Positions 9,117 to 18,369 of a DNA stretch of 64,000 bases are shown piece after piece. The notes under the pieces are model-generated. The model saw only the letters and a program-made list of their open reading frames with translations, made no database searches and was not told the DNA's origin. Location: positions 62,001 to 126,000 of the forward strand of contig NZ_JACJTR010000007.1 of assembly GCF_014698795.1 (NCBI RefSeq), in the 5' to 3' direction. This DNA is from Nostoc sp. FACHB-892. GTDB lineage: Bacteria; Cyanobacteriota; Cyanobacteriia; Cyanobacteriales; Nostocaceae. The translations under genes and the position numbers were made by a program. Numbering within the stretch: the first letter of the stretch is position 1; the number at the start of each line of letters is the position of its first letter.

Positions 9117-9884
9117 TTATGGGGGTGCAACAGGGTTCACCCACAAGAGGATGGTATTTTTTAGCTGGTTCAAGTCGCGGTATGCTTCTTGTTTGAACCA
9201 TTGGCCTAAAGCATCAAAGGGGGTGAAAGATGTTCCAGGTTGCCATTTAATGTCTTGACCTAAAGGTGTTGTGTGAGTTCCTGGTAACGTTTGTGTTGTC
9301 ACCATCTCATTAAAGCGTTCTTGTAAGATTTTGGTTAAAGCTGCGGATTGGTCAATGGTGTCATTGCTAAATTTTATTAATAAATTGCGCCTGATGTTAT
9401 AACGCTCTTGGACAAGCTGGTTGGTTTCCAATGGTGAGGGGGTAAACTCGATTTTCAAAGTAGAATTAAATTGTTCTACTAAGGGGATAGCTTCTTTAGC
9501 GGCGTAGTTGTTGAAGGATATTAAAATGTTGCCTGCGCGTTCTACTTTAAAGAGGCTACCAATCAGCAAGTGAAGTTTACAACCCATACTGTGCCCAATG
9601 CCGTAGATGGGGTAGTAAAGCTTGCGTAATGCCCCAGAATCGTGTAGGCGTTCGAGGGTGCGATCAAAGTTTAGTAGCACAGATTTTGCGATCGCAGTAT
9701 GATCCAAGGTGTTGACAAAAGGCGTAGCAATTACAACATAACCTTTACTTGCCAGTTGCTCAAGTAACCAGCGATAAGTGATGTGCGGTGCAGTGGCGAC
9801 AAATGCACCTCCTAAAAAATGGATGATACCTATGGGATTTCGGGGAATGATTACCCAGTTGCCTCTGACTTCTTTCCAGTCCAT
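9117..9884 (-). CDS. DUF1350 family protein, alpha/beta-hydrolase-like
   Basis: The 255-residue protein matches the cyanobacterial and plastid DUF1350 family, with WKEVRGNWVIIPRNPIGIIHFLGGAFVATAPHITYR near the start (quoted as WVIIPRNP and HFLGGAFV). A nucleophile-elbow-like GIGHSMGCKLH places a serine at S99. This suggests a lipase or esterase-like fold, although the family's substrate is unknown. No signal peptide or membrane helix is evident. The gene stands alone on its transcript, with a hairpin downstream. The family call is firm; an enzymatic role is inference from the GHSMG motif. Confidence 0.8.
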   Translation of the reverse strand: MDWKEVRGNWVIIPRNPIGIIHFLGGAFVATAPHITYRWLLEQLASKGYVVIATPFVNTLDHTAIAKSVLLNFDRTLERLHDSGALRKLYYPIYGIGHSMGCKLHLLIGSLFKVERAGNILISFNNYAAKEAIPLVEQFNSTLKIEFTPSPLETNQLVQERYNIRRNLLIKFSNDTIDQSAALTKILQERFNEMVTTQTLPGTHTTPLGQDIKWQPGTSFTPFDALGQWFKQEAYRDLNQLKNTILLWVNPVAPP

Positions 9885-10086
9885 GCCGATAAGCGATCGC
9901 TTTCTTGTATATTCTTTATGTTAGACCGGGGATCGCAACCGTGGGAAGGATTATAGAAAAAGCCATTGAGAATGTCTGACGAATAAAGCGGAAGCCAATC
10001 CATTCAGCAACGTCTATGAGCTTACTAGGGAGCATCTACGCGTTCTCCAACTCACGTCTTTTACAGACATTGCATAAGTATCAGTT

Positions 10087-10806
10087 TTAACGCTGAGTCT
10101 GTAATCTTTTCATTTCGTGTTGCACATCTAATGCAATCTGCAATGCTTCATTGAGTAATCTTCCATGCTCAGTAGCCTGTTCATTTACTTGCATGGCTGT
10201 TAAAGTTGCTAAATTGTTGACAAATAGCTCTGTATTACTAAGGATAAAGCTCTTATTCTCTCTCAGAATTCTTTCTGTCTTCAAAGCGCGAACTAAATCC
10301 GATTTAGTGAGTTTTAGCGCTTCGATCACACTCGCTCTTTCCTTTATAAGCACTTCTGGATTGCCAGCTTCTTCTATTTGATCATTAATATCTATAGCTC
10401 TAATAACAGTATTATATCTTTCAACATCGCTTAACAGGATTTGCAGAGAATTTGTCATATTAAGTTTGACAATTTTGTTTTTGCTTTTCCATACTAAATA
10501 TAAGATAATCTGTGTAAAACCGCTAACCCATAGCCCTAAGATAATTAATAATAGCCAGGATGGGATTATTATCCATGTTAAAAACACTTTTATAAGTATA
10601 TCAAATAAAAGATAACCAAAAACAAATGTAGCAAATCCAATAAAAATTACAGTTGCGCCTTCAGAACTTTTAAGTTTTTGGATGTATAGCTTTGCTAATT
10701 TTTTTAGAGGATTTGTAATGATTAAAAGTTGATTATTGACAGGTAAACTAGTCAGATTTTGTAGTTCATCCTGACTAATCTCCAAGCCTTGTAAATCATC
10801 CCTCAC
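10087..10806 (-). CDS. Hypothetical membrane protein with cytosolic helical tail
   Basis: I do not recognise this 239-residue protein. It has two strongly hydrophobic segments at about residues 52-75 (VIFIGFATFVFGYLLFDILI) and 77-106. A long charged, mainly helical C-terminal half follows and ends in QHEMKRLQTQR. The reading frame starts at a GTG (10806), preceded by a weak purine stretch. Composition and codon use look like the neighbouring genes. No partner is suggested by context, since both neighbours are separated by more than 200 bases. A small membrane-anchored scaffold or sensor is conceivable, but no function should be assigned. Confidence 0.55.
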   Translation of the reverse strand: MRDDLQGLEISQDELQNLTSLPVNNQLLIITNPLKKLAKLYIQKLKSSEGATVIFIGFATFVFGYLLFDILIKVFLTWIIIPSWLLLIILGLWVSGFTQIILYLVWKSKNKIVKLNMTNSLQILLSDVERYNTVIRAIDINDQIEEAGNPEVLIKERASVIEALKLTKSDLVRALKTERILRENKSFILSNTELFVNNLATLTAMQVNEQATEHGRLLNEALQIALDVQHEMKRLQTQR

Positions 10807-11091
10807 AGCTTTTCAATCCTTGCCAGAATAGTTATTTAATCTAATATAGCAATCAAATTTCTGAAATGCTGGCATCTTGTTTAACTTTTTCAGGTAAATT
10901 AATAATTTTTGTACAAATAACCCAGTCAAATTAACAATTAAAAATTCAAAATTAAACCTTTATTCAGCCTTATTTACTATCCGTCAGCTCATTTTTAAAT
11001 GACAAAAGTAATGAATGTTCTGAGATAGAAGAATAGGGCAATGGCAGTGATTCTGGAGTAGCTTCAACAAATGGGTACGCTGCCATGAGCC

Positions 11092-11325
11092 GTATCTGAT
11101 AGTCTAATCTACTCTTATAGCCTTGCATTAGCTGCCATCTGTGGTCAACAGCAACGCATCAATCTTGAAACCGCACCCTTTACCTTTAAACTTGGTGAGC
11201 GATCTGGAGATGACCTTGAGCAAATACAAGATCCCCCTAGTCGTGTTTTTCATCGAGCTAGGGGGATCACATATGTGGTAGTCTATAATAGATTCGGTAT
11301 AGTTCCTTACGACTCGATTCTATAG
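11092..11325 (+). pseudogene. Possible remnant of an unidentified protein gene
   Basis: This stretch of 77 sense codons has no start codon near its beginning; a stop lies just upstream. It nevertheless reads like protein in its first two thirds (SLIYSYSLALAAICGQQQRI, then LETAPFTFKLGERSGDDLEQ). It then passes through a perfect inverted repeat and stops. I could not assign a family. The protein-like composition without a start suggests the 3' remains of a gene, but chance openness is possible. Confidence 0.35.
11230..11268. repeat. Perfect 11-bp inverted repeat
   Basis: GATCCCCCTAG (11230-11240) and CTAGGGGGATC (11258-11268) flank a 17-nt spacer. No T-run follows on the plus strand, so a terminator is doubtful. 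It may be the end of a small mobile element or a transcript hairpin. Confidence 0.5.
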
Positions 11326-11487
11326 CCTAGATTTAAGTTTGGGTAGTCTTACCATTAGAATTTATAGTATTTTTACAGCTTCTTAATCAATGCTTCATCC
11401 CTGTTCTTCCTTAGGGAGGCGGTATATGTAAGTATGGCAGTACGCAATATGCGTCACTTACCATTTTTGTGGATATCTGTAAAAAAT

Positions 11488-12051
11488 ATGAAACTCAAGA
11501 TTGTCGCTACCGTGGCACTGTTAGCTTGTTTCGGGTTTGCAGAGCAAGCCCTTGGATTAAATCAGTTAGATTTGGATCAGTTGAAGGCAACAAATGCCTG
11601 TCCCCGGTGTAATTTGAGTGGTGCTGACCTAACTCAACTGAATTTAACTGGAGTAAATTTGCGAGGGGCTGACTTGAGTGGTGCTACATTATCTCAAGCT
11701 AATCTCACGAATGCCGATCTTACTGGTGCAAATTTAGAAGGTGCAGTTCTCAATTCGGTTAATCTCAGTGGTGCTTCCTTAACAGGTGCAAATTTGAAAT
11801 CAGCATCTCTGGAAAATGCCGATCTGTCTTATGCCGGTTTCATCAGTGCCAATTTAGAAGCAGCAAACTTAAAAGATGCGAAATTGCTGTTTACTAATTT
11901 TCGGGGGGCTAACTTCCGGCTAACAACTCAGGCTAATGGTGTCGTTACCTCCGACAAGCCTTATGGCTGGTCATTAGAGCGTCAAAATCCCAGAGAATGT
12001 AACGAGTTTCAACCCGAAAATACTCCAGGCACAATCTGCTATACAAAATAA
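11488..12051 (+). CDS. Exported pentapeptide-repeat protein
   Basis: The chosen ATG at 11488 begins a signal peptide (MKLKIVATVALLACFGFAEQ, probable cleavage after ALG). An upstream ATG at 11434 would bury it behind 18 extra residues. The mature part starts LNQLDLDQLKATNACPRCNL and then carries about twenty A(D/N)LxG/xxANL repeats forming a right-handed quadrilateral helix (LSGADLTQLNLTGVNLRGAD and similar). The C-terminal cap contains two cysteines (NPRECNEF, PGTICYTK). The CPRC pair at the N-terminus resembles other cyanobacterial exported pentapeptide proteins with a CPxC motif. The function of such proteins is unknown. Location is probably periplasmic or thylakoid-lumenal. Confidence 0.85.
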   Translation: MKLKIVATVALLACFGFAEQALGLNQLDLDQLKATNACPRCNLSGADLTQLNLTGVNLRGADLSGATLSQANLTNADLTGANLEGAVLNSVNLSGASLTGANLKSASLENADLSYAGFISANLEAANLKDAKLLFTNFRGANFRLTTQANGVVTSDKPYGWSLERQNPRECNEFQPENTPGTICYTK

Positions 12052-12057
12052 CCAGTT

Positions 12058-12195
12058 TTGAATTGGGGTATAGGGCATGGGGCATTGAAAAGAGGCAAAG
12101 GGGCGGGGTGCAGGGGGCAGAGGGGAAAATTCATCTCCCTTGCTCCCTGCTCCCTGCTCCCTTACTTCTTCCCTTGCCTCCCTGCTTTCTCTACC
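12058..12195. repeat. Short tandem repeats (GGGGC/GGGCAG and CTCCCTG units)
   Basis: The gap before the amidohydrolase gene is filled with degenerate GGGGCAGGG- and TGCTCCC-type units, including CTCCCTGCTCCCTGCTCCC at 12145-12163. This is the same intergenic repeat class as at 5670, 42020 and 54650. Confidence 0.75.
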
Positions 12196-12285
12196 TCTTC
12201 GTTGACCTATCCTTATTGGCAAAGAGCATTTTGTTTGTTAACAGTTCTTTATCATGGGAAAAAAGCCTAGGGATTAATTGAATCG

Positions 12286-13479
12286 ATGCTTACCCGGATT
12301 AAAGACTTAGCAACAAAACTAGCACCCCGCTTAATTGAAATTCGCCGCCACATCCACTCTCACCCAGAACTAAGCGGTCAGGAGTACCAAACAGCAGCTT
12401 TCGTGGCTGGTGTTTTATCTTCCAGTGGTTTGCACGTACAAGAGGGAGTTGGCAAAACGGGCGTGATTGGGGAATTACAAGGCACGAGCCAAAACGACCG
12501 TTTATTGGCAATTCGTACAGATATGGATGCCTTGCCAATTCAAGAAGGTACTAATTTGGAATATGCCTCTCGTACACAGGGCATTATGCACGCTTGTGGT
12601 CATGATGTCCATACCACCGTAGGGTTAGGAACAGCGATGGTTCTGTCCCAAGTGGCAGAGGAGTTGGGTGGGAAGGTGCGGTTTTTATTTCAGCCAGCCG
12701 AGGAAATTGCTCAAGGCGCAAGCTGGATGATGAAAGATGGGGCGATGGAAAACGTCTCGGCTGTGTTAGGGGTTCATGTTTTCCCTTCTATCCCCGCAGG
12801 ATCTATTGGCGTGCGTTACGGGGCTTTGACTGCTGCTGCTGATGATTTAGAGATTCTAATTATGGGAGAATCTGGGCACGGGGCGCGTCCCCATGAAGCG
12901 ATTGATGCGATTTGGATTGCTTCCCAAGTGATTACTGCAATGCAACAAGCCATCAGCCGGACGCAGAATCCTTTGCGTCCTGTAGTATTGAGCATAGGGA
13001 AAATTAACGGTGGCAGAGCGCCGAATGTGATTGCTGATAAAGTGCAATTATTGGGAACCGTGCGATCGCTCCATCCCGAAACCCGTGCCTATCTCCCGAA
13101 CTGGATTGAAAATATTGTATCTAATGTCTGCCATACTTACGGTGCAAAGTATCAAGTTAATTATCGCCAGGGCGTACCCAGTGTTCAAAATGATTACGTT
13201 TTGACGCAATTATTGCAATCAGCCGCAGAAGAAGCTTGGAGTAGCGATCGCGTTCAAGTTTTACCCGAACCCTCCCTTGGTGCTGAAGATTTTTCTATGT
13301 ATTTGGAACACGTTCCTGGTTCTATGTTTCGCTTGGGTGTAGGCTACAAAGAAAGAATCATTAACTACCCATTACACCATCCCCAATTTGAAGTCGATGA
13401 ATCTGCCATTATCACCGGGGTTGTAACTATGGCTTATGCCGCTTATAAATACTGTCAGCAATGTCAGCAAAATTTTTAA
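12286..13479 (+). CDS. M20-family amidohydrolase (N-acyl-amino-acid or hippurate hydrolase type)
   Basis: This family hydrolyses N-acylated amino acids, hippurate or related amides with a two-metal centre. The 397-residue protein shows RRHIHSHPELSGQEY, AIRTDMDALPIQE, MHACGHDVHTTVGLG (C104, H106), LFQPAEE (E139/E140), GVHVFP, the dimerisation-domain motif GHGARPHEAIDAI, and the C-terminal SLGAEDFSMY with LHHPQFEVDE. All expected metal-site segments are present. The true substrate cannot be read from the sequence. The gene is followed by a strong intrinsic terminator and appears monocistronic. No signal peptide is present, so it is cytosolic. Confidence 0.9.
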   Translation: MLTRIKDLATKLAPRLIEIRRHIHSHPELSGQEYQTAAFVAGVLSSSGLHVQEGVGKTGVIGELQGTSQNDRLLAIRTDMDALPIQEGTNLEYASRTQGIMHACGHDVHTTVGLGTAMVLSQVAEELGGKVRFLFQPAEEIAQGASWMMKDGAMENVSAVLGVHVFPSIPAGSIGVRYGALTAAADDLEILIMGESGHGARPHEAIDAIWIASQVITAMQQAISRTQNPLRPVVLSIGKINGGRAPNVIADKVQLLGTVRSLHPETRAYLPNWIENIVSNVCHTYGAKYQVNYRQGVPSVQNDYVLTQLLQSAAEEAWSSDRVQVLPEPSLGAEDFSMYLEHVPGSMFRLGVGYKERIINYPLHHPQFEVDESAIITGVVTMAYAAYKYCQQCQQNF

Positions 13480-13485
13480 ACAAAC

Positions 13486-13519
13486 AAAAACTCCCAGCAT
13501 TGATGTGCTGGGAGTTTTT
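13486..13519 (+). terminator. Intrinsic terminator of the amidohydrolase gene
   Basis: AAAAACTCCCAGCA (13486-13499) pairs perfectly with TGCTGGGAGTTTTT (13506-13519), closed by a 6-nt loop and ending in a T-run. It may also serve the convergent hemerythrin gene, since the left arm gives a T-run on the minus strand. Confidence 0.9.
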
Positions 13520-13564
13520 GCTTAACTAACCTTTGTTAGCCGATATAGAAAGCTCGAAAGCATC

Positions 13565-14617
13565 TTAGGCATTGGATTCACTAACAACACCCAATTTCTC
13601 TTGAATTCGGGTCTTAGCGGCTTTGAATTCAGTAGCTAGTTGCTCACTTTGGTCGCTGCTCAAGTTGTTACGAATAGCAGCAAACATTGTGCTTTCTTCT
13701 TGACGAATATGGTCACCAACAGCTTCCATAAGCTGTCTAATTTGATCTTTGAATTCGGGTGAAGAAGGATTGACAGCCTTAATTCGGTCTAACACCTGCT
13801 TCATTTCAGCTTGTTCGTTAAACAATTCTTGGGTATTATCTTGACCGTAGAAAGGACGTACTCTTGGATAGACTACTTCTTCTTCTGCTTCAGCGTGAGC
13901 GCTTAGATCCTTGTAAATTTGACCAAAGTACTCTTGGATTTTCTGTGGATTGTCGCTTTGCAGGAGTTCGGTAAATAGAGTATTTACCTTGTTGTGATCG
14001 AGGCGGATGACATCTTGGATATTCAGATCGCTTTTGTCACTGGTTTGGGTAACAGCACTACCTACCACACCACTGACTGCGGCCATAGCGTCTTGAACAC
14101 GCGCCCAAATTCCTTGATCTGCATCTTGTCCAGTGAGTTCACGGACACCCAGAATTTCCAAAACACCTTTGAGTTGTTCTTGATGAGCGCGATTCTCAAA
14201 GTTAATGGTATTCAAAGGCCCGATCGCTAACAAAACGTCAGCACCAACTTTTTGAGCAGCCTTGTGAACTATCAAGCCACTCATTACTATTTGATGTTTC
14301 AGCAACTCATGTTGAGATACTTTTTCATACAGGCTTAACTCAGAACCCTTGAACAATTCACGAGCTTTCTCAATGAATTCGGTAACATTTTTTTTAGGTT
14401 CAGCCTGAATGCCATACTGACCAATTACAGTTTCCAGAACGCCAAGATTTTTTTCGTCATCATTAAGGAAGTTGCGGATACGATCAGCAATCTCAGCATC
14501 GAGTCCTTGGCTCAAAAGCAATTGCTCATTTTCGATAGCCAACTGTTGGAGTGCTTTAATACTTGCCAATTTTATAGCAATAGCATTGCGTTTCGTATCA
14601 TCTAAAGTAGCTACCAT
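13565..14617 (-). CDS. Hemerythrin-type HHE protein with N-terminal ferritin-like helical domain
   Basis: The C-terminal half (about 200-340) has the HHE pattern: H208 (IRLDHNKVNTLF), H241 and E245 (HAEAEEEVVYP), and H303 with E307/E308 (DHIRQEESTMF). These would bind a di-iron centre that senses or stores O2 or NO. The N-terminal half (1-165) is helical, and its LAIENEQLLLSQGLD and HQEQLKGVLEILGV segments recall ferritin-like DUF892 domains, so the protein may be a tandem of two di-iron folds. A good ribosome site (GAGGAGAAC) precedes the ATG. Proteins of this type are associated with stress or heterocyst conditions in Nostoc relatives. That role is family knowledge and is not shown here. 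Confidence 0.8.
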   Translation of the reverse strand: MVATLDDTKRNAIAIKLASIKALQQLAIENEQLLLSQGLDAEIADRIRNFLNDDEKNLGVLETVIGQYGIQAEPKKNVTEFIEKARELFKGSELSLYEKVSQHELLKHQIVMSGLIVHKAAQKVGADVLLAIGPLNTINFENRAHQEQLKGVLEILGVRELTGQDADQGIWARVQDAMAAVSGVVGSAVTQTSDKSDLNIQDVIRLDHNKVNTLFTELLQSDNPQKIQEYFGQIYKDLSAHAEAEEEVVYPRVRPFYGQDNTQELFNEQAEMKQVLDRIKAVNPSSPEFKDQIRQLMEAVGDHIRQEESTMFAAIRNNLSSDQSEQLATEFKAAKTRIQEKLGVVSESNA

Positions 14618-14897
14618 CCGTTGTTCTCCTCGGCAAAGTGTTCATAATTATTACTTGATATAAGGTTGACATAGACATTTGGGGTATTTCATCTTTCTTT
14701 TGAGCGATTGCGTTCACAACTCAGGGTAGAAAAACATCTAGTTTGGCTTTGTGAAAATATAAAGATGAATGAAAGCGATGGCTTCGATTTATTCATAGTT
14801 AGTAATCAGGGCAACCTATTCAGCATTACATTCAACTTGAATAGATTACCCTTCTGCAAGAAAGTATGTCTCTTGGATGACAATCAATCTCAAAAAA

Positions 14898-16364
14898 TTA
14901 ATTCTTATTCAAGAGGGTAAAATGGTAGTCAGTGTTAGAACAACCCTCACAACGCTCAATTTTGACTAGTAAAGCTTCTCCTTGGCGCTCACCTGAAGGC
15001 GAAAACTTAATCGTTCCTGTAACTCCAGAAGTTGAAAAATTAGGATTAGACAGTACTTTTTGCAATCCTTCGCGGGTGTCGTCTTGTTTCAAGCCAGCGA
15101 TAATTACTTGCATTGCATCATAAGCTCCTGCTGTTCTCTGATTTACGTCACCTTTCCAAAGCTTGGAGGCATCTTTTGCAAATGTTTTTGCAAATGGATT
15201 ATCTTTATTAGCATCACGATGCCAATATACAGGTAGTACCATTCCTTCTAGATCCTTGCCATTTTCTAAAGTTTTTGGATTGTACATAATTTCAGAAGCA
15301 AAGAGTGGTTTTCTATTTCCAACCTCTTGTGCGACTTTGGTGGCAAAAGGTATATTGTCGATTGAAGGTATTAGTAAAAAACCACTAGCATTTTCTGTTT
15401 CTATGGCTTTCTTCACAAAAGCTCTATAGTCAAAATTTGTGCCTGACAAATTGCATGGTGTACTAATAACTTTCGTTCCATAGTATTGAATAGCTTGAGT
15501 GTACTGTTTTACAAGACTCTGATTCAATGAGAAGGCTGAATTACTTCTTGAGCTAGGGACATCGCCACAAATAGCAATATTCCTTAATCGTTGAGCAATG
15601 TATCTAGCATGAATATCTACTAAATTGCTATATGGTGGATTTACATGAAATAAATAATTATTTTTAGAAGTATTAAGCTGACCAATTACTGTTTGCTCGG
15701 ATTTTTCTCTATTTTCAGCTTGACTTGGAAGCTCAACAGGAAAGACTAACACCAACCCTTTTTCATTATAAATTTTTGGATTAGGTCTAACACCCACTAC
15801 GGCTACAAGATTCTTCTCTTGAACTAATGTCTCATCTAATAGTCTCGAATCTTCTGGATTATCAACACTTGCAATCAAAATTTGTAATTTCTTACCGTTA
15901 ATTCCGCCTTGATTATTAACTTCATTTTGAGCTTGAGCTACACCACGCAAAATTTCTTTTGCTAAATTAATATCAAAGTTAATTGGTGCTATGATAGCAA
16001 CTTTTAGACTTTCTGAATTATCTTGGGCAATTTTGGCATTATTTAAATAAATTAAAGTTTCCGGATCATTGGGATTATTTTTCAAAGACGCGGTAAATTT
16101 TTCCACCGCAGTGGTGAAATCGTTTTCACTAAAAGCTTTCACTCCATCTATTTTTTCAGGATATGCTTGTAATGTCACTAAAATCCTTGTGCCCAAATTC
16201 ATGAATGAAGGCTTATTTGGTAGTGAATATAAAGTTGATGTAGGGTTAGGTGATGGTATGATAGTAGAAGAAAGTTTGTTAATTAACCACAAAATAGCTG
16301 CTACCATTATTCCAGCTAGCCCCAGAGAAATAAGCAGTCTCAAGTTTTCTTTTTTATTTGTCAT
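14898..16364 (-). CDS. Membrane-anchored LivK-type ligand-binding receptor
   Basis: The protein has an N-terminal membrane anchor (about residues 8-28), a short helical TPR-like segment (FSENDFTTAVEKFTASLKNN), and a complete type I periplasmic binding fold of the branched-chain amino-acid receptor class. That fold includes VAIIAPINFDINLAKEILRG, NNQGGINGKKLQILIA, AGAYDAMQVIIAGLK and GTIKFSPSGERQGEALLVKI. The ATG at 16364 is preferred over a TTG at 16367 because GGAGAA lies at the right distance. No transporter permease or ATPase is nearby. Instead it follows a Ser/Thr kinase gene on the same strand, so it more likely senses than transports. The ligand is unknown. Confidence 0.75.
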   Translation of the reverse strand: MTNKKENLRLLISLGLAGIMVAAILWLINKLSSTIIPSPNPTSTLYSLPNKPSFMNLGTRILVTLQAYPEKIDGVKAFSENDFTTAVEKFTASLKNNPNDPETLIYLNNAKIAQDNSESLKVAIIAPINFDINLAKEILRGVAQAQNEVNNQGGINGKKLQILIASVDNPEDSRLLDETLVQEKNLVAVVGVRPNPKIYNEKGLVLVFPVELPSQAENREKSEQTVIGQLNTSKNNYLFHVNPPYSNLVDIHARYIAQRLRNIAICGDVPSSRSNSAFSLNQSLVKQYTQAIQYYGTKVISTPCNLSGTNFDYRAFVKKAIETENASGFLLIPSIDNIPFATKVAQEVGNRKPLFASEIMYNPKTLENGKDLEGMVLPVYWHRDANKDNPFAKTFAKDASKLWKGDVNQRTAGAYDAMQVIIAGLKQDDTREGLQKVLSNPNFSTSGVTGTIKFSPSGERQGEALLVKIERCEGCSNTDYHFTLLNKN

Positions 16365-16436
16365 CAATAATTCTCCAAACTATATATAACTTATCAAAAA
16401 TCAAAATTTCATTATAAATTTACCGGAACTAAAAAG

Positions 16437-17804
16437 CTAAAAATATTTAGAAGTAAGTTTGTTTATTATTTCCCATAGACCTATAAGAATAACTGTCAAT
16501 AGACCGGCAAGAGTAACTAGTAATACCACAAGTAACAGTCCTTTTATACCAGATTGTAAAAGGTTATTAATTAACAAATTTTTAAAAGTCAAGATAATTA
16601 GTAAATTTGCTATTATGGCAATTACAATTAAATAACTTTTTTCTATAATTGAACGAGATTGAATAAAGACTAACCCCCCTAAAATTAGCAACCATAATCC
16701 AGAGCTAATCCAAGTAGTTCCGAGAAAGCTGATAAGTGCGATCGCTAAAAAAGAACTACCTGAGCTAGTAATTATTGCTCCAGAGAATAATTTACTATTA
16801 AATAATTGCGGTAAATATCGAGTTGTTGTTTGTTGAAGTGGTTGTGCTTCTAATAATTGAGAAGGCGAAATGAATGTAGCAGGTAATGTCTGCTTTAATT
16901 TTGGGAGATTATTTAAGTCTTGTAATACAGCCTGTGCAGACTGATAACGCTGCTGATGATTTTCTTGGAGTAACTTATCCAGAATCAATTCTAATTCTTG
17001 ACTTATGGGTTGTATCAAATGCTGTCGCCAACTAGAAGTCCAACTATATCCTTGTTTAAGCCAAAAATTTGAAGGAGAAATATTTGTTAGCAAATGAAAG
17101 CAAGTTATCCCTAAACTGTACAGATCACTGGAAGGAAAAACTTTACCAAATTGCATTTGCTCAATTGGTGCATAACCTAATGAACCAATAATCGTCCCAA
17201 GTGCAGTGTTTGAACTTTCCGCCTTTTGCTTAGAAACCCCAAAATCAATTAGTACTAATTTATGATCGCTCTGACGACGAATAATATTTTCTGGCTTAAT
17301 ATCTCTATGAATTATTTGCTGTTGATGTATGGCTACCAGCACAGATAATAAATCATTTAAAAAAGATCGAATTTTACTTTCATCAAAAACTCCGTGCTGT
17401 TTTAACTCCTGCAACAAATTTTGACCTTCAATAAACTGCTGCACCAAATACAGATATTCACCTTCTTTAAAATATGCATACAAATTGGGAATTTGCAGAT
17501 GTTCCCCTAGTTCTTGTAAACGTTTGGCCTCTCGCTCAAACAATTCAGTTGCTTTTTGATGTGCCTTAGTACCGTGACTGAGATAAAATTCACTCAAAAC
17601 CAGTTGCTTAACAACACATCGTTCATTTAGCTTATCTATATCCTCTGCCACATATGTGCGTGCAAACCCTCCTCTCCCTAATGGTGCGGTTATGCGGTAA
17701 CGATTTCTCAGTAGCGATACTAACTGTGTCCCGCAACTGAGGCAGTAATTTGTCTCGTCAGGATTTTGGGGATTTTCGCAATTGGGATTTAGGCAGCAGA
17801 CCAT
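16437..17804 (-). CDS. Serine/threonine protein kinase with zinc-ribbon head and membrane tail
   Basis: The first 30 residues form a double-Cys ribbon (CCLNPNCENP...NYCLSCGTQL). The kinase domain (about 35-300) has the glycine loop GRGGFARTYVAED, lysine K66, helix-C E91, catalytic D168 in IIHRDIKPENII and D187 in LIDFGVSK. It is therefore expected to be active. The C-terminal 110 residues contain three or four hydrophobic helices, anchoring the kinase in the membrane. Such Hanks-type kinases are abundant in Nostoc relatives. The receptor-like protein follows after a 72-base gap on the same strand, suggesting a sensor pair. Confidence 0.92.
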   Translation of the reverse strand: MVCCLNPNCENPQNPDETNYCLSCGTQLVSLLRNRYRITAPLGRGGFARTYVAEDIDKLNERCVVKQLVLSEFYLSHGTKAHQKATELFEREAKRLQELGEHLQIPNLYAYFKEGEYLYLVQQFIEGQNLLQELKQHGVFDESKIRSFLNDLLSVLVAIHQQQIIHRDIKPENIIRRQSDHKLVLIDFGVSKQKAESSNTALGTIIGSLGYAPIEQMQFGKVFPSSDLYSLGITCFHLLTNISPSNFWLKQGYSWTSSWRQHLIQPISQELELILDKLLQENHQQRYQSAQAVLQDLNNLPKLKQTLPATFISPSQLLEAQPLQQTTTRYLPQLFNSKLFSGAIITSSGSSFLAIALISFLGTTWISSGLWLLILGGLVFIQSRSIIEKSYLIVIAIIANLLIILTFKNLLINNLLQSGIKGLLLVVLLVTLAGLLTVILIGLWEIINKLTSKYF

Positions 17805-18369
17805 ATAATTATCGCTGTCATTTTTATTAATTTTTAAAATATACCTTAAATCTCAGTAGAGAATTTGCGCTGTAAAGTCTCGACATGAATTATTATGGGT
17901 CGTTAACTGTTGACGGTTAACGGTTATCAGCCACAGTCATCAGCCTTAATGTAAATGTTCTAGTTAAATGCGTAACAGCTTAATCAGCCGAGAAATAAAA
18001 CTACTTTTAGGGAAAAATAAGGGATTGCGATCGCAATTGCAAAATCAGGTTATTTTATATATCAGGAAGGGTGCGATCGCCTTTATCACCAAAGTAAAGT
18101 ATCTCAACTAATTAGGTGCAATTCTCAAATGCGATAACGTGCTTCACTCCACACCTGTTTGTAACAAAAGCTTTTTTTATCCTATCAACGCGGTAATTAC
18201 CACACATCTCCATTGCCGGGTTTACAAAACTCCCCGGAATTGTGACGATTACGCTAGAATTGTTAAAGGTTCTTTACAGAATTTGCTGATCATACCCAAT
18301 TCTGTTAAAACAGCCTAGCATTCAAATGTAAATCTTATAAACACCCTCTAGAGTTCACCAAAAGTTTCT
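17805..18369. other. Intergenic region between divergent kinase gene and typA
   Basis: No gene is supported. A GTTAACTGTTGACGGTTAACGG repeat-like patch lies at 17902-17923 and two HIP1 octamers lie at 18028-18076. The right part is presumably the typA promoter and leader. No clear operator was recognised. Confidence 0.5.

Larger units (their letters stand above)
10807..11487. other. Intergenic region holding a degenerate coding remnant
   Basis: The first 200 bases are AT-rich without coding potential. A decayed reading frame (11092-11325) and an inverted repeat inside it are listed separately. The remainder is the leader of the pentapeptide-repeat gene. Confidence 0.5.

Noticed and set aside
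12058-12281. 70-82 codon frames over the tandem repeats before the amidohydrolase gene
   Set aside because: The frames are made of low-complexity repeat text on both strands and have no protein character.
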